Origin: Sporobolomyces roseus | Lineage: Eukaryota; Basidiomycota; Microbotryomycetes; Sporidiobolales; Sporidiobolaceae | NCBI GenBank assembly: GCA_016617785.1 | Contig: JADILM010000008.1 | Coordinates: forward strand, 1,364,001 to 1,428,000 | DNA: 64,000 bases | Reading direction: 5' to 3' | Part shown: positions 52,826-64,000 of the stretch, piece by piece | How positions within the stretch are numbered: the first letter of the stretch is position 1 | Layout of the letters: each line of letters begins with the position of its first letter | Translations under genes and position numbers: made by a program | Notes under the pieces: generated by a model | What the model was told of the DNA's origin: nothing | Databases searched by the model: none | The model's input: only the letters and a program-made list of their open reading frames with translations

Positions 52826-55800
52826 ATGCCAGGCAAGACTAGAACATCATCAGCACACGGTCCGACATCAGCGAAGAAGCCTTTCAAAGCCACAAATTCT
52901 ACTTCAACTTCGAAACCTCCTCCTCGTTCAAACTCGTCCACCTTCAAGCCTAGAGAGTCGAATTCAGCTGGAGGGGCAGTAGATAGGAAAAGGAAAGCTC
53001 CTGAAGATGAACCGGAGAAGCAGGAGGTCAAGTCGAGCTTGTTGAATGCTCCAGAGGAAATCGACTTTCCTCGAGGTGGAGGTTCAGGTTTAACTCAGGT
53101 AGAAGTGAGGGAAGCCCAACTAGAAGGAGAGAATGAGGCTATGGAGGAAGGCAATGAGGATGATGTGAGTGACCTTCTCTCTGTCTCTCGCTTTGAATGA
53201 AATGCCAAAAGCTAACCCCCTGAGATCCCTTTACAGGAGAAGAAGCGGGACACTGAAGTGATCAAGGATAAGGGAAAAGCGAAGCGACGGAAACTGGAGC
53301 GAGCCTTACTCGGACAGGTCAAGGAGAAGAACGTTTTACCAAAAGATGCATTCCGAGTGGAGCACTTGAACTACAAGGTGAGTTCTACTAGCTTGCTTTT
53401 ACTGTACACGCGCTGAAGGTATCCGATCATGTAGCGTCTCGTTCCCGGAACCAAAGTCTTCGCCCAAATCGTACAAGTTCGACCTCTCGAATTGATCGTC
53501 TCTCTACCAAATCAGCTCCTCGCCCACATTCCTATCACCAACCTTTCTCCCGAGTTTACAAAGCGACTAGAAGCAGCCGGAGAAGAGTCAGAATCCGAAT
53601 CAGACGAGTCAGAGGAAGAGGATGAGGATGATGAACCGAGTGCGAAATCTTCGTTACCTGGATTACCATCACTCTTCAAAGCGGGTCAATGGGTGTCAGC
53701 GGTTGTGACGGCATCGAAAGCGGCAGACTCGAAACAGAAGTTGGGAGGAAGGGAAGGAGATGAAAGTGTCAGGACCTCGAGGCGAGTCGAATTGAGTCTT
53801 GAGCCAGAGAAGGTGAATGAGGGAGTCGCAAAGGGAGATCTCAAGCAGCGAGGATACGTAAGTCGTTCACGCTTACTGCTCATCAAGCGAAAAGCTGACA
53901 ATGTCTTCCGACTTTGACAGACTCTCTCTTGCGTTGTTCACGATATCGAACCCGACAGCGGCTACACCCTCTCCTTCGGCCTTCCATCTCTGCAATCTTT
54001 CATCTCTTTCAGCGACGCCAAGAAGCAGACTGGATTGAAGCGACTCGAGATTGGTCAAGTCTTGTTATGTCGAATCAAGAAGATGAACGACAACGAGCGA
54101 ACTTGCACCGTTTCGATTGATCAAGACGAAGTCTCCGCTTCTACTGTACGTTGTCTCTAGCGGTTCCCCTTGAATTTGAAGCTGACAAGCTGTTCTTCTC
54201 CAGCTCGAAAACGTTTCCTCAATCACCTCCCTTCTCCCCTCTCATCTCGTCTCCTGCCTCATTACTTCCGTCCTTCCTTCCGGTCTCAACGTCAAGTTTT
54301 TCGGTTTCTACGACGGAACCATCGATCTCTTCCATCTTCCTCTTCCTCCTTCATCAACTCCTGAAGATACCTACAAAATCGGGCAAAAGATCAAGGCTCG
54401 AATCATGTGGGACGCGATTGGATCGAGTCCGAAGAAGTTCTCGTTGAGCGCTGCTGAATGGGTTGTTGCGTTGGATGAGAAGAAGGTTGATGGAGTAAGG
54501 ATGGAGGAGAAGTTCCCCGTTGGAATGGTCATTGACAAAGTCAAGGTCGTAAGAATGGATGATGAATGGGGTCTTACCGTTGAGATCTTACAAGAAGGCG
54601 AGGAACAACGAGAAGCTGGTTTCGTTCACGTACGTCTCAATCTCTGCCTACCTGCGTCCCGTCGAAATGCTGATCTCAAGTCTTGCATGTTCAGATCTCT
54701 CGCATCACCGACGACCACCTCAACACCATTCCCAAGAATGGACCTTGGAAAGCTTCGACCATTCACAAAGCACGAGTTGTCGGCTACTCTCCCGTCGATG
54801 GTCTCGTTCAACTCAGTCTCCAGCCTAGCGTTCTCGAGATGCGCTTCCTCCGAGTCAGCGATGCTCAAGTTGGAGAAGTGATCAAGGTGAGCTTTCACAC
54901 GTACTTGCTCGTTGACTCCAGTTTAGCGATGCTTATCTCGACTTCCGCTTTCGCAGGCTACCGTCAAGCGACTCAACGATACTGCAATGTTCCTCGATAT
55001 CTCCGGAAACGTCGATGGTGTCGTTTGGCCTATGCACTACGCCGACATCCGTCTCAAACACCCTGAGAAGAAGTTCAAGCCTGGACAAGTCGTGAAAGCA
55101 CGAGTATGTTGCTTCTCTCCTATATCGCTTAGGGCGGATCTCTGACGTAGATGTCGATTTGCAGATCTTCTCCGCTGACCACATCCGAAACCGAGTCGTC
55201 CTCACCCTCAAGAAACAGCTCATCACTTCCGAACTTCCTATCGTTTCCAAGATCGAAGATGCACAAGTTGGACTCGTTACTCAAGCGACTGTCACCAAGG
55301 TTAACGAGAAGAGTGTACTCGTCGACTTCTTCGGAGGTCTACGAGCGTTGATTCCCGCTGCTGAAGCTGCGTAAGCTCTTTGCTTTTCGATGCTCTTCGA
55401 AAGGGAGACACTGACAATCCCTGTTCGTTTGTACAGCGAGAGCTTCTCGACCGATCTTACCCGTCTCTTCGCCGTTGGCAAAGTCATCACTGTTCGTCTC
55501 ATCAACGTCGACCGATCCAACTCTCGCATTATCGCCTCTGTTCGACAAGTCGACAACCCTTCAACCTCGAACTCCAAGTTCCAGAATTCTTCAGCCGAAA
55601 TCGACAGCATCGATATCGGAACCATTGTCTCGGGAACCATCTCTGCTCTTCACGAAACCAACATCGTTCTCTCCCTCGTTCCCTCCGGTGTCAAAGCCCT
55701 CATCTCTTTCCCTACTCTCGCCCGACACCGCTCTTTATCCGCCGACGACCTTCGCCTCACCCTCGAGAAAGGTCAGACTCTCGAAGATCTCGTCGTAGTC

Positions 55801-58407
55801 TCGAAGAACGCCGACAAAGGATTCGTTATCGTTGGTCTCGTCCCTTCCAAGTCCAAGGCCGCTGCTTCGAACTCGACTTCCGCCTCTTCCATCTCTTCCA
55901 CCGGTATCACTATCAGCAACCTCGAAACCTCTACCGTTTACACCGGAAAGATTCATTCGAAAATCCCAACTGGTCTCCTCGTTCAGATTTCGAAGACTGT
56001 TCGAGGTCGCGTGGCTCTTACCGAGATGGGCGACGACTTTGAGCAAGTCTCAAAGTCCCTCGCGAACGATTTCGCTCCTGGACGTCAAGTTCGATGCGTC
56101 GTTCTCGCCAAGGACGAAGACAATCGACGAATCGATCTCAGTTTGAGGGAGTCAAGGGTCGCTGCTATCGAAGGAAAGGATGTGATCGACGTCAAGGACA
56201 AGGCCATCGACAAGATTGACGACGTTCCCAAAGTTGGATCGACCGTTCGAGGTTTCGTCAAAAACATCGCCAATCACGGTCTCTTTGTCGCTCTCGGTTC
56301 CGAGATCACTGCTCGTGTTCAGATCAAGGTACGTCGACCTTGATCTTACAGTGCTATAGCTCTGAACTAACTTCCTGATCTCGATCTTTGCAGGAACTCT
56401 TTGACGAATTCGTCAAAGAATGGAAACCTCGATTCTCCGTCGGTCAAGTCGTCGAAGGAAAGATCCTCTCCATTAACAAGGTCACGAGTCAGGTCGAACT
56501 CACGCTTCGAAAGAGCGCCAGCGTCAAGGAGACCCAATCTTCCATCTCTCACGCCGACCTCAAAAAAGGAACAGTCGTTTCAGGTGTCATTCGAAAGGTC
56601 GAAGCTTACGGTGTCTTTGTTCGCATCGACGGTTCGAACATTCAAGGTCTCTGCCACAAGAGCAAGGTGAGCAAAGGACTGACTATTGAACGCTTGATCA
56701 GTAAGCGAGACTGACATTCTACTTTCCCCTTCTTATAGATCACCGATGAAGAAGGCGCAGACTGGAAGGAGCTCGTCAAGGAGGGTCAACAAGTCAAGGC
56801 CGTGATCATGGACGTCAACCTCGAGTCGAAGAAGGTTTCACTCGGTTTGAAGCGATCGCTCTTCCCCGAAGATTACGAAGGATCATCAGACGGAGAGGAT
56901 CTTTCTGACGACGACGACGAGGACGAAGAGGAGAATGAGGAAGACGATCAAGAGATGGAAGGTGAGGGAGAGGGAGCTGATAGTGACGAAGGAGAAGAGA
57001 TCGATCTTTCGGCTCTTTTACAATCACAAGGAGCTGATGACGACTCAGATGTCGAGATGGATGGTGAGGATGACGACGAGGTGCCTTCCGTATGTCTTTC
57101 GCATCTTCTCTATTGCTCGAGACGAGGCTGACATTAATCTTGCTCTCAGGCTCCCGTTGCTTCCACAAGCAAACTCCCTCCAGTCTCTGCCAAGAAGGCC
57201 ACTCCTCTTGCGGTCGCTTCAGGCTTCAACTGGGATGGTGATGAAGAGGAGAATCAGGAAGAGGAGAACGATTCGGATTCTGAGGATGAAGAGACATTAC
57301 CCACTGCCGCCTCTACATCTGTAGCTGCCGGCAAGAAGACCGCTGGAGGACTTTCGGCTCTCGACGATCGAACGGGAGACCTCGACTCTCAAGCGCCGAC
57401 ATCAATCGCCGACTTCGAACGACTACTTCTCGGTTCCCCCAACTCCTCCTACCTCTGGATTCAATACATCGCTTTCTTCGTCGGTCTCTCCCAACTTGAC
57501 AAGGCTCGAGAAATCGGAAAGAGAGCTCTCACTTCGATCAACTTCCGAGAAGAAGGAGAGAAGCTCAATGTTTGGGTCGCTTTACTCAATCTGGAGAACA
57601 CCTATGGAGATGAATCGACAGTCGAGGATATGTTCAAGGATGCCGCTCAATCAAACGATGCCAAGACTGTGCATCTCAAGATGATCGATATCTACGAACG
57701 AAGCGGGAAATTCGATGTGAGTCTTTCGTTCTCTTCTTTCGTCTTATTACTCAACTGACAGAGACTTCTTCGCTTGCAGGCTGAGGAGGAACTATTCAAG
57801 AAGACAGTGAAGAAGTTCTCGCAAAGCTCAAAGGTGTGGACTCTATTCGGACAATACTACTTGACACATGGTCGACCGAACGAAGCTCGAGAACTGCTGC
57901 CGAGAAGTTTGAAGAGTCTTGAGAAGCGAAAACGTACGCTCACTCGTCCTTGCCTCTCACTTATTTGCCCTTTATGCTGACTTAAGCTTCCCTAAACAGA
58001 CGTGAAGACGATTTCGAAATTCGCTCAACTCGAGTTCAAGCTTGGCGATGCTGAGCGAGGACGAACAATCTTCGAAGGTATCATGGATTCTTACCCGAAG
58101 CGACTGGATCTCTGGTTCGTTTACATCGATATGGAAATCAAGCAAAGGAACATTGAAGGTGTTCGAGCTTTGTTCGAGCGAGTATTGGCCAGTCGATTGT
58201 CGAGCAGTAAGTCTCCTCTGTTTGTGGTTCCACCTCTTGTCTCCCAGCTGACACGCTTCGCGAGTAATAGAGAAGGGCAAGTCAGTCTTCAAGAAGTGGT
58301 TGACTTTCGAGAAAGAGTTCGGAGATGAAGATGGTGTCGAGACAGTCAAGGAGCGAGCGATGGAATTCGTTTCAAGTCGGCAGGGAGGAGGAGAGGATGA
58401 CGAATAG
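52826..58407 (+). CDS. RRP5: rRNA biogenesis protein Rrp5 (PDCD11 homologue)
   Basis: A large gene with more than ten introns and, by my estimate, more than 1,500 residues. After a basic, disordered N-terminus come successive S1 RNA-binding repeats, for example KVFAQIVQVRPLELIVSLPN, KATVKRLNDTAMFLDISGNV, QATVTKVNEKSVLVDFFGGL, RGFVKNIANHGLFVALGSEI and SGVIRKVEAYGVFVRIDGSN. An acidic linker (Asp/Glu runs around 56900-57090) separates these from C-terminal TPR/HAT-like repeats (SIADFERLLLGSPNSSYLWI; VWTLFGQYYLTHGRPNEARE; DLWFVYIDMEIKQRNIEGVR). Rrp5 is required for processing of both 18S and 5.8S/25S precursors and for early pre-ribosome assembly in the nucleolus. The stop is TAG at 58405-58407. 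The ATG at 52826 is the first in a pyrimidine-rich leader context. Confidence 0.94.
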
Positions 58408-58699
58408 ACTATCCTTTAACAGTACTTTGCAACATCATTGTCGTTTCTCGTATTAAACTTTCATCATTTACGAGTGTGATCGTGAGAGGGTATTTCTGAT
58501 TGCGCTGTGAGTAGAATAGAATGGCTATAAGATCAAGAGATACGAAAGAGAGCGTAGAAACGATGGTGGGGTATCTAGATTTTGGAATGGGGTTCGTAAA
58601 GTTAATGAAAACGTGAGTCCTTGACAAAGTAGAGCGAGTCAGAGATGGATAGGTGGCAAGAGAGGGGTATATATTGGACAGAGCGAAGTACTGCATTGT

Positions 58700-61600
58700 C
58701 TATCGTCTTTGCTGAGCTGAGTAATCGCTCTCGCCGTCCGAGATTGAACCAGCTCGACCGTGAGCAGTTTCGGTCCAATCGTGCTCTTGTTGAGAGGAGA
58801 ATTGATGATGATGTTCTGGTCCATTCGAATCGTAAGGTTCCTCAGAGATTCCCGATTCCATATGATCGAGCAAGATAGCGATCTTTGATTCTCTGTGAGC
58901 ACGAAGCAATGCATGAGAGTCAGACTAGCAACGTCTGAATCAAGGGAAAGCTGAACTCACGCTGTTCGACAACGCTCTTCTAGTGAAGCGTTCTCTCGCT
59001 TGAGCCATTCTGACTTGTTTTGGGCTCTGCAGAATCGAGGTAAATGGTCAGCGAAGAGTCGAGGATTCAATACAGAGACTAAACGTACTGTTCGAGATCA
59101 GCTTGTAAGCGATTGACGTCCCCTGATCCAGCATGAGATCCGAGACGAGGAGAAGTAGGGTTCTTGAGAGCGGTTTGGAGTTCCCTGCAATCGACCAGAT
59201 TCGTCAGCGAAGATCAGGCAAGATGACAGCTCGTGGACTTACTTGTTGAGGGAAGCGTTGACGGCATGGGTTTCTTCGAGATCAGCATGAGCTTTCTCAA
59301 GTTCGTCATCGAGTTTCGACAGTTCCTCGTTGAGCTCCTTGATCTTCGCAGCAGCCTCGGCTTGTTGATCTCGAAGGTTGCGTTGGTAGTCAGCTTGAAG
59401 AGTCGAAGTGCTTCGTTGATGTTCTTCGAGCTGTCGTGCCGAGTTTTGCGAATGCGAACGATGCTCGTCGACTTCTCGACGCAAGTTATCGATCTCAGCT
59501 TGTCGTTCGGGCGATTCGAGTTCTTCGCATCGTTCCTTGTAGCGAGTGAGCTCCTATGAAGTGAAAGGAGATCAGCTTGAGCAGCTTGCAAGAAACGAAA
59601 GAATGGGAAACGTACCTCTTTCATCCTTCTCAGCATCTTCTCGGTTCCTTTGACGTACTGGACTGCCTTGAGATGAGTCGCTTCCAGTTGCGAGTGTTTC
59701 TGGTGAAGGGATTCGAGTTCGCCTTGAACTTGAGCGAGTCTCTCCTTGTCTTCGGGATCAGAAGCTGGACTCTCTCGCAACCGTTGAAGCTCCTCTGCGT
59801 GTTCGTTTCGCTGTCTTGACAGATCCTCGAGCTCTCGACGAGTGTCTTGGTGGGTCGAATCGAGATCAGAGTGAGCCTTCGTCTTTTGTTCGAGTCGACT
59901 TTCGAGTTCTTGAACGCGTTGATATAGTTGTTCGGGAGATTCGTTGCCGTTCATGGGTCGAGTTGCGAGATCGTCGTCGTTGACAGCGAGACCGTGATCC
60001 GCCATCAGGTTCCTCAAGATTCCGACCTTGACTTCAGTAGCTTGTCGTGTTCTCGTTGCCTCCTTCGCCTCCGCTTCCCGTTCACTGACGAGTGACTTGT
60101 GTCGTCCGAGATCGTCCATAGCAGTGGAGTGCTGGGATTGAAGTGTCGAGAGTTCAGATCGAAGCTGAGCGACTTGAGAGTGAAGTTGAGCTTCGCGAGA
60201 GCGAGCTTCGGCTAGTTCAGTAGCGAGAGAATCGGATTTCGAGCGAGTGTCGGCGTGTAGTCGCTTGATAGTACCCATCTCCTCCTCCAACGCTCGGACA
60301 CGGTGCAAGTGCAGAGAAGAGGAGCCATTCAAGTCGTCTTCGTCGTCACCTCCGTCGATTCCCCTCGAAGCGTTCTTGAGCGATCGTTCTTTGTGAGCAG
60401 CGAGGATTTCGGCGAGACCTCCGGAAGCGAAGACTTGAGTAGCGTCATGAGAATCCTTTGTTGATTTGAGGATTCGTTCGAGTTCTTCGACTTTCGAGAT
60501 GGCAGAAGTGTTCTCAATCTTGACCGTTTCGAGTTCTTGCTGAAGTTGAGCGACCTTGATCTGTTGCTCCGTCAACTCCGAAGTCGCCTTCTCCCAGCTA
60601 CTCGTGAGCTCATCGTTCCTTGCATTCGCGGCCGAGAGAGCGACTTGAACCTCCTCGAGCGTTCGAACGTGTTGAGCGAGAGACGTCTCGTGTTCGATCG
60701 ATCTCGACTTGAACTGATCTCGTTCCGCCGAGAGAAGCTTCGATGAAGTGGTGAGGGCGGCAAGTTGAGCGAGATGTTGGGCGATAGTCGATTCGTGACC
60801 TTGAGAACGGTTCTGAACTTCAGCGAAATCGGAGAGCGCCTTCGAATGAGATGATTCAGCAGCTTCTGCTCGGATGATCGCAGCCGAGTGTCGCTCCTCC
60901 ACTGATGAACGCATCGTCGAGTGATGCTCGACTTCTTGTTCGAGTTTCGAGATCTTCGTTTCGAGAGCTTGTCGACTTGTGAGGGCATCGGCGAGCTTCC
61001 GTTCGAGGTCGTAGGATCGTTCTCGTTCGAGTTTCGATACCTCGTTCGATGAACCGGATTCGAAGGCGGCCAGTTTCGCTCGGTAGTAAGCGGCTTCTTG
61101 CAGAGCGGCGGTGCGAAAGCGAGTTGAACCTTCGATACGATCGTCGACTCCAGAGGCTTGATCAGCGAGTTGCGCCTGTAGTTTCGCAATGAGACGTGAG
61201 TACGAGTCTCGTGAGAAGCGCGATTGAAGTGCTGCTCACCTTTGTTTTCGATAGTTCGCTCTTCAAACCCAACAACATCTCGATCAGCTCCCTCTTCTCC
61301 TCATCCTCATCTTGACTTCCTCCAACAGCTCTCAGTTTCTCTTCGCCTCCCTGTTCTCCCTCGAATTGATATCCTTTCCGCTGCGCATTCTGCAAAGCGA
61401 CGACCAGCCATTTCTGTTCCGACTTGAGTCTCTCGATCTCTTGATCCCTCAGTCGGAGTGCTGAAGAGTCGATGGGAGTGGGTGCTGTCGAGTGTAGGTC
61501 GAGGCCGTTCGGTTGTTGAGGGGAAGAATAACTCGGTTGTTGAGGAGAGACGGGTTGTTGAGGTTGAGGACCGGCGTTGCGAGAACCGTAATAGAAAGCG

Positions 61601-64000
61601 TCTGATGGAGCTTGAACGGGAGGAGAAGAAGTCGAAGGGAGAGAACCGACGGCAGGTGCAAGACCTGATAGATTCGGTTCATCGGAGAAAGCTTGAGATG
61701 GCGGTTGTTGGAAAGCGTTCATGTTCGATGTCGGAGGAGTTTGAGCGACTTGCTGTTGTGTTTGAGCGAGAGGTTGAGGTTGTGGTTGCTGGTAACCCAT
61801 CGTGGGACTTGCTGCTCGATCTCGTACTGGTCCTCCTCCACTTGTCTTCCTAATCCCGCTCGCAGCTCCTCCTCCGATTCCACCTATCCTCGAACCTCCC
61901 GCTCCAGTGGGCGACATCGCTCTCTCTCCAACTCCGTTCGAAGGTAAACCCATTCCCAATCCAGGAACCGATTGAGGATGATCCATCGTCTTTCGATTCT
62001 GACTCTGACTCTCTCCTGATGAGCTTCCGAAATCTTCGTCACCAGGTCTAGCGGGTCGAACTGGAGGAGAAGAACCACCGGTCGTGGTACTCCTCTTCGC
62101 GATCTTGCTACCTCCGAAACCGAATGACGAGTTGAGTCCGTTCTGAGTTGGAGATTGTTGCTGCTGAGGCTGGGATTGAGAGAGAGGAGCACTTCCACCA
62201 TTCGTCATGAGTTGACCGATAGAACTCGCGGCTTGTTGAGGAATTCCTCCGTCGTTCAACGACCCGGTACTGCTCTTCAACCCTCGATTCAGCGAACCTG
62301 TCGGACTTGCTGCGCGTTGTCGAAGGAGTTCGTCGGGTGTAGGAGCTGCGCCTTGCATGACGGGGATCGAAGATTTACGAGAGACGGGCAAATTCGATAG
62401 ACCAGTAGGAGAAGAGGGATTTGGAGGGAGAATCGAATTTGTCGCGGGGTTGGGAGCGGCTGGAGCAGGTGTAGGGTTCGACACGGATTGAGGAGGTCGA
62501 ACAGCATCAGGAGGGTATTTGATTTTAGCTGTGGGAGAAAGTGAAATCAGCCGTCGTTCATTTTTGTAAGCAGAGAGGGAATGAGACGCACTGGTATCGA
62601 GAGTGTGAACTAAAGCTGGATCATCGCTCCTCATACTCGTGTAGCTTTCTCCTCCCAACACGAGAACCTTGTTCTGCCAAGTAGCCATCGCATGACCCGA
62701 TCTGCCGCTGGGAGCAGGTCCCATATTTTGAAACATGAACCATCGTTGAGCTGTGTGCTCGATTCCCGACCTCGTCAGCTTGCGAGTAGAAGCAACGATG
62801 GAGAGTGAAAATTGAACGTACTTCCGATTTTGAAAGCAGCCAAATCTTCTAAATCTTTCCCATCTACTCCTCTTCCTCCAAAGACATACATCACGTCATC
62901 GACGAGAGTAGCGGCATGTCCTTCTCTCGGAACCGGGATGTAACCGATACAAGAGAGTTCAGTCCAGATTCCCGAGTTCAAATCGTAGGACCAGGTATCG
63001 TTGTAGTGGTATTGTCCATCCGTTCCTCCGAAGCTGTACGATGCCAAAGGGTTTAGTCGTAGTCTTGGAGAGACTGAAAATCTTGCGAACAACGTACATG
63101 TAGAGACAATCTCCGTGAGTGACGCAAGTGTGACCCGTTCGAGGAGGAGGAACGGCAGCTCCAGGAGCGTATTCGACGAATGACCAACGAGGTTGACCCA
63201 GTTTGACTGTGGACATTCCTTCACCACTATCAGTGCCTTCAACCGACAAAACATAGAGTTAAAGTGAGTGGAAACGCACGTTTTTGTAAATCGAACCAAC
63301 ACAAATCATTCTTGAACCCTCCTACTACCGCAGGTTGTTGACCTCCATTATTCGATTGCTCATCGGTTTGTCCACCAAACACGAAGAATTTCGATCCGAC
63401 CATCGCAGCTGCATGTCCATAACGGCCTTCTGGTGCAGGTCCCAAAGTCTTCACTCGGGTCCATTCTCTCGTACCTACACACTCACAAAGTCAGCTCGAA
63501 ACAAGGGAAAAGAGGGAATGAGAGTTGGCGTACTGAGGTTCAAAAGGTATAAACCATCATCCTGTCTCTCTTCCGGTCTACTCTTAGTATCTCCTCCCCA
63601 CACGATCAGAACGTTCCCAACTCCTACACTCGCATGACCGACTCTAGGTCCCGGTACTTCTCCTCTGGTCTCAATCAAGCTAACTCCCAAATTCGAACTG
63701 GGTCCACCACCAAACTGACTTGAAGAACAACTCAAGAGGTATAAATCATTCTTGACTGAGTTTGCGACGAGTCCTCCGAAAATGTAGAGGTCTCCATTTG
63801 GGGATGCGAGGGGGTTCACGGAGTGACCGTAGCGAGGAAATGGAGGGGATGAGAGAGGACCCAGGAGGGGAACGGATGGAGATGAAGGGTGGGCTGCTGA
63901 TGGGGGAGGGAGGAGTTGAGAGGGGAGTAGGGAGATGCGTCGTTGTGACCAAGGGTAGAGGACTGTGTGAGAAGGTGCGGAAGTTGAGGAAGGAGGTGGA
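58700..64000 (-). CDS. Kelch-repeat/coiled-coil cell-end marker, Tea1/Kel1-like, 5' end beyond the right edge
   Basis: The N-terminal part holds kelch repeats read in successive exons. These are LYIFGGLVANSVKNDLYLL, RVGHASVGVGNVLIVWGGDT, RYGHAAAMVGSKFFVFGGQT, FGGTDGQYHYNDTWSYDL, GHAATLVDDVMYVFGGRG and SGHAMATWQNKVLVLGGES. A Gln/Pro/Ser-rich linker follows (about 61450-62500), then a long coiled coil from about 61190 down to 59240 with dense Glu/Gln/Leu heptads. The C-terminus is an acidic short tail ending ESDYSAQQRR at 58700. This layout matches fission-yeast Tea1 and budding-yeast Kel1, which mark cell ends and link microtubules or polarity factors to the cortex. The start codon and perhaps a further kelch blade lie outside the window. 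Confidence 0.88.

Overview
The window is nuclear DNA from a fungus, most likely a basidiomycete yeast or yeast-like fungus. Nearly every gene is broken by short introns (about 45 to 90 bases) with GT..AG ends and CTGAC/CTGAT/CTAAC branch points. The recognisable proteins are conserved eukaryotic housekeeping factors with fungal architectures (Cdc14, Sec8, Rrp5, Ipi1, a Tea1-like kelch protein, Lrp1/C1D). F-box proteins of a kind often expanded in basidiomycetes fill the gaps between them. Placement in Pucciniomycotina is my inference from overall gene style, not from a marker. GC content looks close to one half. No transposon, CRISPR array or bacterial-type operon was seen.

Layout. 1-5000: two related F-box proteins on the minus strand, the first running off the left edge. 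6438-8393: an MFS transporter. 8707-10522: SF3B5 (minus) and LRP1/C1D (plus), starting about 100 bases apart. 10885-14048: a tandem pair of F-box/LRR-like genes, the second carrying a frameshift. 14554-15002: a small acidic protein. 15406-15476: a tRNA-Gly(GCC). 16097-17268: another F-box protein. 17953-23019: IPI1 and an ACBD5/Atg37-like acyl-CoA binding protein. 23542-29067: CDC14 (minus), peptidyl-tRNA hydrolase and a DUF829/TMEM53-type hydrolase. 29344-33520: a membrane-anchored CAP/SCP protein and a PPPDE-thioredoxin-PUL protein, both minus.

34067-38101 is the most interesting stretch. It holds four small minus-strand genes in a row. Once spliced, they prove to be one family of short membrane proteins with the same phase-2 intron, a shared NPxxEW segment beside a membrane helix, and a shared soluble motif. 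I do not recognise this family.

38848-40265: a TMEM115/DUF1751 membrane protein. 40711-46013: exocyst SEC8. 46306-47995: a zeta-toxin-fold P-loop kinase protein. 48555-52336: two more paralogous F-box proteins. 52826-58407: RRP5. 58700-64000: a kelch/coiled-coil Tea1-like protein whose 5' part is outside the window.

Functionally the window mixes ribosome biogenesis and RNA processing (RRP5, IPI1, LRP1, SF3B5, PTH), cell-cycle exit and polarity (CDC14, SEC8, Tea1-like), membrane and peroxisome functions (ACBD5-like, TMEM115, MFS), and a lineage-expanded F-box set. Exon boundaries were read by eye from splice signals and frame continuity. For the genes where I summed the exons, the total divides exactly by three, except in the frameshifted F-box copy.
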